From assembly GCF_035474595.1 (NCBI RefSeq), contig NZ_DATIND010000045.1, positions 1-32,752 of the forward strand: a stretch of DNA of 32,752 nt. The letters are read 5' to 3'. Shown piece after piece: positions 1-6,304 of the stretch (positions within the stretch are counted from its first letter, which is position 1; every line of letters starts with the position of its first letter). Position numbers and translations under genes: made by a program. The notes under the pieces were generated by a model. The model made no database searches. It was not told the DNA's origin and was given only the letters and a program-made list of their open reading frames with translations. Source of the stretch: Longimicrobium sp. Lineage in GTDB: Bacteria; Gemmatimonadota; Gemmatimonadetes; Longimicrobiales; Longimicrobiaceae.

Positions 1-454
1 GACGGCGATCCGGTGCGCGGGAGACTAGGAGAGCGGCACGGGCGGATTCGGCAGGCGAGCGATGCGGGGGCAGGAAGAGGCGAAGAGACGGGAGCGGCGC
101 GGATCGAGACAGGAGCGAATGAATTCGCGGCTACAACTTCACACTGTCCGCCTCCGCGGACACCACGGATGGGATTCTGCCGCCCGTGGATGTGTCCGTC
201 TGCCGCAGGGCCGGGACGGGGTTGATTTCGAGCAGGAATCGCGGAACATTGTGCGGCGCATCGGGTTTGAGCGATTGGCCCGCCCGGGCCGCGCCTCCTC
301 CATCACCCCTGAAACCGTGCCGCGCGCGCCGCCCGTATCCACGGGAAGCACGGCGCAGCGGCACGCGCCGGAAAATCCGCTCCGGGTGCGCGAACGTCGC
401 CGGTGCACGTCCGCGCCTGCGCCCGGAGAGCCAGAACCGCAGCCGTCGCAGTCC
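1..454. other. Left flank without a supported gene
   Basis: No convincing coding region is seen here on either strand. The long open frames are what 70% GC DNA gives by chance, and the frame running into the next gene lacks protein-like composition before residue 1 of that gene. The stretch holds one copy of a dispersed repeat (115-161). A weak promoter-like pair (TTGATT at 222-227, 17 nt, AACATT at 245-250) could serve the downstream hydrolase, but the -10 matches only half of the consensus. Confidence 0.5.
115..161 (+). repeat. Dispersed repeat, copy A (NSRQQRPEVRLRG-type element)
   Basis: This shares its 5' block (GCGAATGAATTCGCGGC, then ACAAC) and a small hairpin (GTCCGC, loop, GCGGAC) with two further copies at 27991 and 28130. 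The middle eight bases differ from the other copies. The 3' half of the longer copies is not recognisable here, so this is a partial copy. One frame of every copy reads as MNSR..VRLRG, which would produce spurious small-gene calls. Confidence 0.6.
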
Positions 455-1780
455 ATGTCCATCTCGCTCCCCGTCCGCATTGCCGCCGCCGGCGCGCTTA
501 CTGCCGCCGTCGCCGCCACGGCCGTCTCGCTGTCCTACGGGCAGCGCACGCCGTCGCCCGCCGCCACCATCGCGCACATCGCGCCCGTGCGGGCCACGCC
601 GCCGGCACCCCGCGAGGCGCAGGCGGTGACGCCGGGGCTGGAGGTGCTGCTGCGCGACTCGCTGCACCTGGTGCGGGGCAAGCGGGTGGGGCTCATCACC
701 AACCACACGGCCGTCACCCCCGACGGGCGCAGCGCCATCGACCTGCTGCACCAGCATCCGCAGGTACGGCTGGTGGCGCTCTTTGGGCCGGAGCACGGCA
801 TCCGGGGCAACGTAGACGGCGGCGCGCACATCGCTTCGCAGCGCGACGCGCGCACGGGGCTGACCATCCACTCGCTGTACGGCGCCACGCAGCGCCCCAC
901 GCCGGCCATGCTGCGCGGCATCGACGTGCTGCTGTTCGACATGCAGGACATCGGCGCGCGGGCGTACACCTACGTCTGGACGATGACGATGGCGATGGAA
1001 GAGGCCGCAAAGGCCGGCATCCCCTTCATCGTCCTGGACCGCCCGAACCCCGTGACGGCGCGGGTGGAGGGGCCGCTGATGCAGTTCGAGATGCGTAACC
1101 GCGGCCCGCTGATCACCGGGCACTTTCCCGTCCCGCTCCGCCACGGCCTGACGGCGGGCGAGCTCGCGCGGTACGTGAACGGCGAGTACCGTCTGGGCAC
1201 GCGGCTCACGGTGGTGCCGGCGGACGGCTGGCGGGGCGGCGACTGGTTCGACGAGACGGGGCTGCGCTGGATCAACCCGTCGCCCAACATCCGCACGCTG
1301 GACGCGGCGCTCAGCTTCAGCGGGCTGGTGATGCTGGAGACGACCAACCTGAACGTGGGGCGCGGCACCGAGGCGCCGTTCAGCTACGTGGGCGCGCCGT
1401 ACGTGGACGGCGACGCGCTGCTGCGGCGGGTGCGGGCGTACGGCCTGCCGGGCGTGCGCTTCGAGCGGGCCGAGTGGACGCCGCGCGGGAGCGGGTGGAT
1501 GCAGTTCGCGGGGCGGCGCTGCCACGGCGTGCGGCTGGCCATCACCGACCGAGAGGCGTACCAGCCGGTGCTGACCGCGCTGGTGTTCCTGGTGGAGTTG
1601 CGGAAGATGTATCCCGAGCAGCTGGGGATGGGGTCGATGCGGCAGATGCTGGGGAGCGAGTGGGCCCCCGCCGCCGTGCGCGCCGGCGAGGACCCGCGCA
1701 GCATCTTCGCGCGCTGGCAGCAGGAGGACGCGCAGTGGGAGCGCAGCATCGCCCCGTACCGCCTCTACCCCGCGGAGTAG
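455..1780 (+). CDS. namZ: Exported NamZ-type (DUF1343) exo-beta-N-acetylmuramidase
   Basis: 441 aa. The family (DUF1343, now NamZ) removes N-acetylmuramic acid from the non-reducing end of peptidoglycan fragments, a step in wall recycling or turnover. The family hallmarks are visible. FGPEHG (residues 110-115) carries the conserved acidic residue, followed by FDMQDIGARAYTY, VLDRPNP and a C-terminal half with TNLNVGRGTEAPF. I chose ATG 455 because it opens an Ala-rich signal peptide (MSISLPVRIAAAGALTAAV) and the codons upstream lack family similarity; no clear Shine-Dalgarno is seen. The protein is expected in the periplasm. No recycling partners (NagZ, MurQ, AmpG) are in the window, so it stands alone, closed by a strong terminator. 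Family assignment is firm; the exact substrate is inferred. Confidence 0.9.
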   Translation: MSISLPVRIAAAGALTAAVAATAVSLSYGQRTPSPAATIAHIAPVRATPPAPREAQAVTPGLEVLLRDSLHLVRGKRVGLITNHTAVTPDGRSAIDLLHQHPQVRLVALFGPEHGIRGNVDGGAHIASQRDARTGLTIHSLYGATQRPTPAMLRGIDVLLFDMQDIGARAYTYVWTMTMAMEEAAKAGIPFIVLDRPNPVTARVEGPLMQFEMRNRGPLITGHFPVPLRHGLTAGELARYVNGEYRLGTRLTVVPADGWRGGDWFDETGLRWINPSPNIRTLDAALSFSGLVMLETTNLNVGRGTEAPFSYVGAPYVDGDALLRRVRAYGLPGVRFERAEWTPRGSGWMQFAGRRCHGVRLAITDREAYQPVLTALVFLVELRKMYPEQLGMGSMRQMLGSEWAPAAVRAGEDPRSIFARWQQEDAQWERSIAPYRLYPAE

Positions 1781-1805
1781 CATCGGCTTCCCCGAACGAT
1801 CCGGA

Positions 1806-1838
1806 GGACGCGGAGACGCCCGTCTCCGCGTCCTTTTT
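1806..1838 (+). terminator. Rho-independent terminator after the muramidase gene
   Basis: A perfect stem (GGACGCGGAGACG at 1806-1818 against 1821-1833) with a two-base apex is followed by five T residues (1834-1838). It lies 25 nt after the stop codon. Confidence 0.9.
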
Positions 1839-1898
1839 GCGCGTCATCCCGATCGACGAATCGGGCGGGCGTTCTCGACCCTCCTGACAGCAGGACAT

Positions 1899-1948
1899 CA
1901 CACGGAGGAAACGGAGGAACAACATCAGTCCTCCGTTCCCTCCGTGTG
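1899..1948. repeat. Hyphenated inverted repeat in a convergent gap (CGGAGGAA family)
   Basis: CACACGGAGGAAACGGAGG on the left is mirrored, with one bulge and one mismatch, by the right arm ending at 1948. Each arm is built from a 10-nt CGGAGGAA repeat. The element lies between the 3' ends of two convergent genes and could act as a bidirectional terminator. A related element sits at 10333-10388 in another convergent gap. Confidence 0.65.
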
Positions 1949-1962
1949 AAACCTGTGGCCGG

Positions 1963-2901
1963 TCACCGGAAGCGGGCGACGAGGTCGCGCGCCGCGGCGG
2001 GCCAGGAGGGAAACTCGAACCCGAAGCCGGCGTCGAGCAGGCGGGTTGGGACGACGCGGCGGCTCTTGAGCAGGAGCTCGGTGTCGGTGCGGTGGAAGAA
2101 CGCGGCGATCTCCATCATCCACCGCGTGGCCGGGACGCCGGCGGGAACGCCCATCGCGCCGCGCAGCGCGCGCATGAACTCGCGCTGGGGAAGGGGTTCC
2201 GGCGCGGCGAGGTTCACGGGACCCTCGATGTCCTCACGGTCCAGCAGCCACGCCACGGCGCGCGCCAGGTCGTGGTCGTGGATCCACGAGATGTACTGCG
2301 CCCCGCCCGCGATCGCCCCGCCGAGCCCCAGGCGCGTGATCCGGTGGAGGATGCCGAACGTTCCGCCGCGGTCGGGGGCCATCACGATCGCCATCCGCAT
2401 GGCCACGCGCCGGGTGCGCGGCGTGCTCGCCGCCGCCAGCTCGCGCTCCCACGCCTGCGCGATCTCGATGCTGAAGCGCCAGTAGCCGGGCGCGCCCGGC
2501 TCGTGGCCGCCGATCACTCCGGTTTCCTCGTCGTTCGGCGCGTCGAAGCGGTGCGCGTAGATCGTGGCGGTGCTCGCCTGCAGCCACACGCGGGGCGGCC
2601 GCGCCGCCGCCTCGATGGCTTGGGCCACCGCGCGCGTGGAGTCGACGCGCGATGCGAGCATCTCCGCCAGATTCGACTTGTCGTAGCGGCAGTTCACGCT
2701 GCGCCCCGCCAGGTTGATCACCGCGTCGGCGCCGTCCACCTCGTCCGCCCACGCCCCGAGGTTCCGCCCGTCCCAGTCCACCACCCCCGGCCGGTGCCGC
2801 CCGCCCCTGCCGAGCACCACGACCTCGTCGCCGCGTCTCCGCAGGACCTCGGCCAGCACCCGTCCCACCTGCCCCGAACCACCCGGGATCACCACCTTCA
2901 T
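1963..2901 (-). CDS. TIGR01777-family NAD(P)-dependent epimerase (YfcH/SDR39U1-like)
   Basis: 312 aa, the usual length for the family. An atypical short-chain dehydrogenase with the N-terminal Rossmann motif GGSGQVG (residues 7-13), then VINLAGRSVNCRY, the family signature region around the nicotinamide ribose, and a central ASTATIYAHR segment. The C-terminal DUF1731-like tail (VPATRWMMEIAAFFHRTDTELLLKS, given here as two parts of one helix-rich region) is present. The substrate of this family is unknown. The start at 2901 is supported by GGAGGTGG at 2906-2913. It is divergent from a TetR gene 51 nt away, with a likely operator between them, so the regulator probably controls it. Family call is firm; reaction unknown. 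Confidence 0.88.
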   Translation of the reverse strand: MKVVIPGGSGQVGRVLAEVLRRRGDEVVVLGRGGRHRPGVVDWDGRNLGAWADEVDGADAVINLAGRSVNCRYDKSNLAEMLASRVDSTRAVAQAIEAAARPPRVWLQASTATIYAHRFDAPNDEETGVIGGHEPGAPGYWRFSIEIAQAWERELAAASTPRTRRVAMRMAIVMAPDRGGTFGILHRITRLGLGGAIAGGAQYISWIHDHDLARAVAWLLDREDIEGPVNLAAPEPLPQREFMRALRGAMGVPAGVPATRWMMEIAAFFHRTDTELLLKSRRVVPTRLLDAGFGFEFPSWPAAARDLVARFR

Positions 2902-2916
2902 CGAGCCACCTCCGGC

Positions 2917-2945
2917 TTGTGTCCACCCGCGGGTGCAGCTATTAT
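2917..2945 (+). promoter_or_regulatory. Candidate sigma70-type promoter of the TetR gene
   Basis: TTGTGT (2917-2922), a 17-nt spacer and TATTAT (2940-2945; five of six consensus bases). The predicted transcription start (about 2952) coincides with the ATG at 2953, so the mRNA would be leaderless, consistent with the lack of a Shine-Dalgarno. Confidence 0.5.
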
Positions 2946-2969
2946 GGTGAACATGTTTACTGATAATAA
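2941..2969 (-). promoter_or_regulatory. Candidate promoter of the SDR gene, sharing its -10 with the divergent promoter
   Basis: On the minus strand TTATTA (2964-2969), a 17-nt spacer and CATAAT (2941-2946; five of six consensus bases). The -10 overlaps that of the opposite promoter, and the spacer holds the palindrome at 2947-2960. Confidence 0.45.
2947..2960. promoter_or_regulatory. Likely TetR operator
   Basis: GTGAACATGTTTAC is a 14-nt palindrome with one mismatched pair and the perfect core AACATGTT. It lies in the spacer of the minus-strand promoter and at the start point of the plus-strand one, so one bound dimer could block both genes. Confidence 0.55.
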
Positions 2970-3699
2970 TGACGGCCGTCAAGAGCCCGCCCCGGGCCCG
3001 CCCCCGCGGCGCGGGCGCGGCCGGCCGCCCGGCGCCACGCCGCAGGGCGAGGAAACGCGGCGGAAGCTGTACCGGACCGCCATCAACCTCTTCGCAACAC
3101 GGGGCTACGAGGAGACGACGCTGCGCGAGATCGCGGCCGAGGCCGGCGCCAGCCCGGGGCTCCTGTATCGCTACTTTCCCAGCAAGCGCGCGGTGGTCCT
3201 GGCCCTCTACGACGAGCTCTCGCGGGAATTCCAGGAGCGGGCCCGGCACCTTCCGGCCGGCCGCTGGCGCGACCGCTTCGCCTTCGCGCTGGAGACGAGC
3301 CTGGACGTGCTGCGGCCGCATCGCGGCACGCTCGTGGCGCTCGTGCCGGTCCTGGTCGGCGGGCGCGACGAGGGCCTCTTCGCGCCGGCCACCGCGTTCT
3401 CCCGCGAGCGCGTGCAGAGCGCGTTCGTAGAGGCGGCCAGCCGCGCGGCCGACGCGCCCGCCGGCGCCGACGCCGAAGCGCTGGGCCGCGCGCTCGACCT
3501 GGTGCACCTGGCGGTGCTGCTCTTCTGGCTGCTGGACCGCAGCAGCGGGCAGCGCGCCACGGAGGGCCTGGTGGCCCTGATCCGGCGCGTGCTTCCGCCA
3601 TTCGGGGTGGCGTTCCGCCTGCGCGTGGTCCGCGGCTTCGTGCGCGCGCTCGACGCGCTCGCGCGGGAGGCCTTCTACGGACCTGCGGGGGCGCAATGA
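2953..3699 (+). CDS. TetR/AcrR-family transcriptional regulator
   Basis: 248 aa from ATG 2953; ATG 2944 is an alternative that adds three residues. After a basic, proline-rich, AT-hook-like segment (RRGRGRPPG, about residues 19-27) comes the TetR helix-turn-helix domain: RTAINLFATRGYEETTLREI, then AAEAGASPGLLYRYFPSKRA (about 41-80). The rest is an alpha-helical ligand-binding and dimerisation domain with no recognisable ligand signature. I prefer the second ATG because the best -10 (2940-2945) overlaps the first one, which implies a leaderless transcript. It is divergent from the SDR gene and most likely represses both itself and that gene through the palindrome at 2947-2960. Family call is certain; the effector is unknown. 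Confidence 0.9.
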   Translation: MFTDNNDGRQEPAPGPPPRRGRGRPPGATPQGEETRRKLYRTAINLFATRGYEETTLREIAAEAGASPGLLYRYFPSKRAVVLALYDELSREFQERARHLPAGRWRDRFAFALETSLDVLRPHRGTLVALVPVLVGGRDEGLFAPATAFSRERVQSAFVEAASRAADAPAGADAEALGRALDLVHLAVLLFWLLDRSSGQRATEGLVALIRRVLPPFGVAFRLRVVRGFVRALDALAREAFYGPAGAQ

Positions 3700-3802
3700 T
3701 CCCGGGCCCCGGGCATCCGCCGAGCCCGCTCGCCTCGTTCGTCCTGTAAAGCTTTCGTGGAGGACCGTCAGACCGAGGCGGGCGCGCGCGTTCACGTGAT
3801 GC

Positions 3803-3832
3803 TTGACGGCGCGCGGGCGGGGGGCTAATCAT
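3803..3832 (+). promoter_or_regulatory. Candidate promoter of blaI-blaR1
   Basis: TTGACG (3803-3808; five of six), an 18-nt spacer and AATCAT (3827-3832; four of six). The predicted start falls at about 3840, on the first base of the palindromic operator. A lone half-site GCTAA sits at 3824-3828. Confidence 0.45.
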
Positions 3833-3839
3833 TCCCCGT

Positions 3840-3853
3840 GCTAGAGATTTAGC
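3840..3853. promoter_or_regulatory. Candidate BlaI-type operator 1 (GCTA-N6-TAGC)
   Basis: GCTAGAGATTTAGC has perfect outer arms GCTA/TAGC. It lies at the predicted transcription start of the repressor gene and has a counterpart of the same 14-nt architecture at 5953-5966. BlaI-family repressors are known to bind short palindromes before their own operon; the assignment to this repressor is inference. Confidence 0.6.
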
Positions 3854-3896
3854 AGCCCACTCCCCACGGGCACCGATTCCCAGATCCCCACCCCCG

Positions 3897-4289
3897 ATGA
3901 ACCGGAACACCGCGCTGAACCAGCTCAGCCGCCGCGAACGGCAGATCATGGATGTGGTCTACCGGATGGGGAAGGCCAGCGTCAGCGAAGTGCTGGAGCG
4001 CCTTCCCGACCCGCCCAGCTACTCCGCGGTCCGCGCGCTCATGCGCATCCTGGAAGAGAAGGGGCACCTGAAACACGAGCAGGACGGGCCCCGTTATCTG
4101 TATCTGCCCATCGTGCCGCGCGACGCCGTGAAGAGCGACGCGCTGAGCCACCTGGTGCGCACCTTCTTCGGCGGCAGCACCGAGGCCGCGGTGGCCGCGC
4201 TGCTGGAGCTGCCGGAGGGAGGCCTGTCGGAGAACGAGCTGGACCGCCTGTCGCAGCTCATCGACGAAGCACGCAAGCAGGGACGCTGA
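3897..4289 (+). CDS. BlaI/MecI/CopY-family transcriptional repressor
   Basis: 130 aa, the normal length for the family. The N-terminal winged helix begins LSRRERQIMDVVYRMGKASV (about residues 10-29) and contains the recognition segment PPSYSAVRALMRILEEKG, followed by a wing (HLKHEQDGPRYLYLP). The C-terminal helices form the dimerisation part. In the family the partner protease inactivates the repressor by cleavage near the domain junction. The stop codon is four bases before the BlaR1-type gene, so both are co-transcribed. Palindromes before this gene and before the DUF5916 gene suggest autoregulation plus control of that outer-membrane protein. No beta-lactamase is nearby, so beta-lactam resistance should not be assumed. 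Confidence 0.93.
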   Translation: MNRNTALNQLSRRERQIMDVVYRMGKASVSEVLERLPDPPSYSAVRALMRILEEKGHLKHEQDGPRYLYLPIVPRDAVKSDALSHLVRTFFGGSTEAAVAALLELPEGGLSENELDRLSQLIDEARKQGR

Positions 4290-4293
4290 CACC

Positions 4294-5895
4294 ATGACCG
4301 CCGCCCCCGCCCTGGCGCCCACGCTGGCGCAAGCCGCCCTGATCCTGGCCAAGTCCACGCTGCTGCTGGGCGCGGCCGCGGGCGGGGCGCGGGCGCTGCG
4401 GCGGGGCTCGGCCGCGGCGCGGCACCTGGTGTGGGCGCTGGCGCTGGGCGGCCTGATGGCGCTCCCCGCGCTCGTCCTCCTCCTCCCCGACTGGAAGCCG
4501 GCGCTCCTCGCCATCCTCCGCCCCCCCGGGTCGGCCGCGGCGTGGACGGCCGCGTCGATCCCGGCCGTCCCCGCATCTCCCCATCCCCTCCTCCTGCTCG
4601 CCGCCGCCGTCTGGGCCGCGGGGGCGCTGGTGGTGCTGGGGAGACTGGGGATGGGGCTCCACGGCGTGCGCAAGCTGGCCCGCGCGGCCGAGCCGGTGAC
4701 GGACCCGCGGTGGACGGAGCTGCTGGAGCGCTTCGCCGCCGCGGTGGGCGTGCGGCGCCCGGTGGCGCTGCTGCGCAGCCGCGAGGCGGCCATGCCGCTC
4801 ACCTGGGGCGCCTTCCGCCCCGCCATCCTCCTTCCCGCCGAGGCCGACGGGTGGAGCGCGAAGCGGCGCCGCGTGGTGCTGCTCCACGAGCTGGCCCACG
4901 TGGCCCGGCGCGACTGCCTGATGCAGCTGGGGGCGGAGATCTGCTGCGCCGTCTACTGGTTCCATCCCGGCGCCTGGTGGGCCGCGCGGCAGATGCGGGT
5001 GGAGCGCGAGCAGGCGTGCGACGACCTGGTCCTCTCGGCCGGCGCCCGCGCGTCGGACTACGCCGGACACCTGCTGGACGTGGCCCGCGCCTACCGCGCG
5101 CCGGCGCTGGCCGCTGCCATTGCCATGGCGCGGCCCAGCCACCTGGAGGGACGGGTGCGCGCGGTGCTCGAGGCCACGCGCGACCGCCGCGCCGTCACCG
5201 GCCGCACCGCCGCCATCTGCGCGGGCGCCGTGCTCCTGGCCACGCTGCCCCTGGCCGCCGTCGCCCCGTCGGAGCGGACGGACGCGCCGCAGGGGGTGGC
5301 GTGGCGGATGCCCGGCGCGCGCACCTGGAACCTGGACCCGGCCACGGGCGAGCGGCTGTCGATCCGCGGGAGCGCCGAGGTGATCCGCGCGCCCCGCCCC
5401 GCCGCCGTGGCGCCCGCGCCCGCCCCGGCCCGCTCCGCCCCCGCCGCGCCGAAGCGCACGCCGCGGCGCCCGCGCCAGCGCGCGCCGGAACCGCGCCCCG
5501 CGCCCACCGTGCGCCTGGCATCCGGCGGCGGCGGGGTGACGGCCACCGTCAGCGGGAACCGCGTGCGCGCCGTCATCTCCGTCCCCCGGGGCGTGCAGGT
5601 GCGGGTGGAGGGCCACGGGGTGCGCGCCACCACCTCGCGCGGGCAGCTGCGGGTGGAGGCCGACCTGGACGCGCTGAACCGGCTGGCCGCGCAGCTCTCG
5701 CGCCACGCCGTCTCCGCCGCCGACTGCCCCAAGGCGCGCGCCGAGCGGGCCAACGCGCAGCGGAAGCTGGGGAACGACGCGCGCCGCGTGGCCATGGGCC
5801 AGAAGCGCGACCTGGGGCTGCGGCTGCTGGGCGAGGTGAGCGGCGGCGTCACCGCCGAGTCCGACGCCGTGGTGGGCGACAGCGGCGGGGCCTGA
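4294..5895 (+). CDS. BlaR1-like M56 membrane metallopeptidase with an unusual C-terminal domain
   Basis: 533 aa. Hydrophobic segments lie near residues 10-28, 45-66 and 90-115, with a fourth near 308-328. Between them is the M56 zinc site HELAH (residues 198-202), with a downstream EREQACDD that supplies the third ligand, and YWFHPGAWWA. In BlaR1/MecR1 the sensor signal activates this domain to relieve BlaI repression. Here no penicillin-binding sensor follows the last membrane segment. A Pro/Ala/Arg-rich linker leads instead to a short beta-rich region (VTATVSGNRVRAVISVPRGV) and a charged helix. The signal is therefore probably not a beta-lactam. It sits four bases after blaI and is closed by a terminator. 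Confidence 0.88.
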   Translation: MTAAPALAPTLAQAALILAKSTLLLGAAAGGARALRRGSAAARHLVWALALGGLMALPALVLLLPDWKPALLAILRPPGSAAAWTAASIPAVPASPHPLLLLAAAVWAAGALVVLGRLGMGLHGVRKLARAAEPVTDPRWTELLERFAAAVGVRRPVALLRSREAAMPLTWGAFRPAILLPAEADGWSAKRRRVVLLHELAHVARRDCLMQLGAEICCAVYWFHPGAWWAARQMRVEREQACDDLVLSAGARASDYAGHLLDVARAYRAPALAAAIAMARPSHLEGRVRAVLEATRDRRAVTGRTAAICAGAVLLATLPLAAVAPSERTDAPQGVAWRMPGARTWNLDPATGERLSIRGSAEVIRAPRPAAVAPAPAPARSAPAAPKRTPRRPRQRAPEPRPAPTVRLASGGGGVTATVSGNRVRAVISVPRGVQVRVEGHGVRATTSRGQLRVEADLDALNRLAAQLSRHAVSAADCPKARAERANAQRKLGNDARRVAMGQKRDLGLRLLGEVSGGVTAESDAVVGDSGGA

Positions 5896-5911
5896 CCGCA
5901 GCGAAGGAGCG

Positions 5912-5938
5912 ACCGCCGGGGAAGTCCGCGGCGGTTTT
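5912..5938 (+). terminator. Rho-independent terminator of the blaI-blaR1 operon
   Basis: ACCGCCG (5912-5918) pairs with CGGCGGT (5929-5935) across a 10-nt loop and is followed by a short T run (5935-5938). It separates blaR1 from the next promoter region. Confidence 0.7.
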
Positions 5939-5950
5939 CTCCGCCGGGTG

Positions 5951-5979
5951 ATGCTAAAATATTAGCGGGCGATTAGCAT
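5951..5979. promoter_or_regulatory. Candidate BlaI-type operator 2, before the DUF5916 gene
   Basis: GCTAAAATATTAGC (5953-5966) has the same GCTA-N6-TAGC arms as the site before blaI. An extra half-site TTAGCAT (5973-5979) mirrors ATGCTAA (5951-5957), so three half-sites are present. The TAAAAT inside the site could be a -10 element. The distance to the next start codon is about 340 nt. Confidence 0.6.
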
Positions 5980-6304
5980 CCCCCCGAACCCACGCTTCGT
6001 CCCCGCCGGACGGGCAGTTCGCGGCACCGGGCAAGCGGTTGGCGCTGCAACGCTTGCGCGCTGGCGGAGATAGGCGATTTTTCAGGATGCCGGAAACGGC
6101 TGCGCGGCGGTCCCTCCGGGGAGCGCCAGAGCCGCCGGAGGGTTTACAACCTTCCGGGCGATGGGTGAATCAAACTCCCGTCTCCGCGCGTACGGCCGCG
6201 CCGTATCCCCGCGAGACGGTCCGGGCAGGACCTTTGACCTTAGATCCCGCAGGCGCCCCGGTCCCTGCGCCTCTTTACCCTCTCCCCCGCTGGAGAACAC
6301 CCCG
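5980..6304 (+). other. Long untranslated leader before the DUF5916 gene
   Basis: No protein-like frame is seen. The stretch includes a stable hairpin (CCCTCCGG at 6113-6120 with CCGGAGGG at 6136-6143) and further GC-rich inverted segments. I could not match it to a riboswitch class that I know. It may be a structured 5' leader if transcription starts at the operator near 5953. Confidence 0.35.

Noticed and set aside
131-1783. Long open frame antisense to the muramidase gene, and many similar ones opposite other genes
   Set aside because: High GC leaves few stop codons in mirror frames. These frames have Arg/Pro/Ala/His-rich composition and no recognisable domain, while the opposite strand encodes an intact known family.
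5980-6304. Riboswitch in the DUF5916 leader
   Set aside because: Hairpins are present but I could not match the conserved core of any riboswitch class I know.
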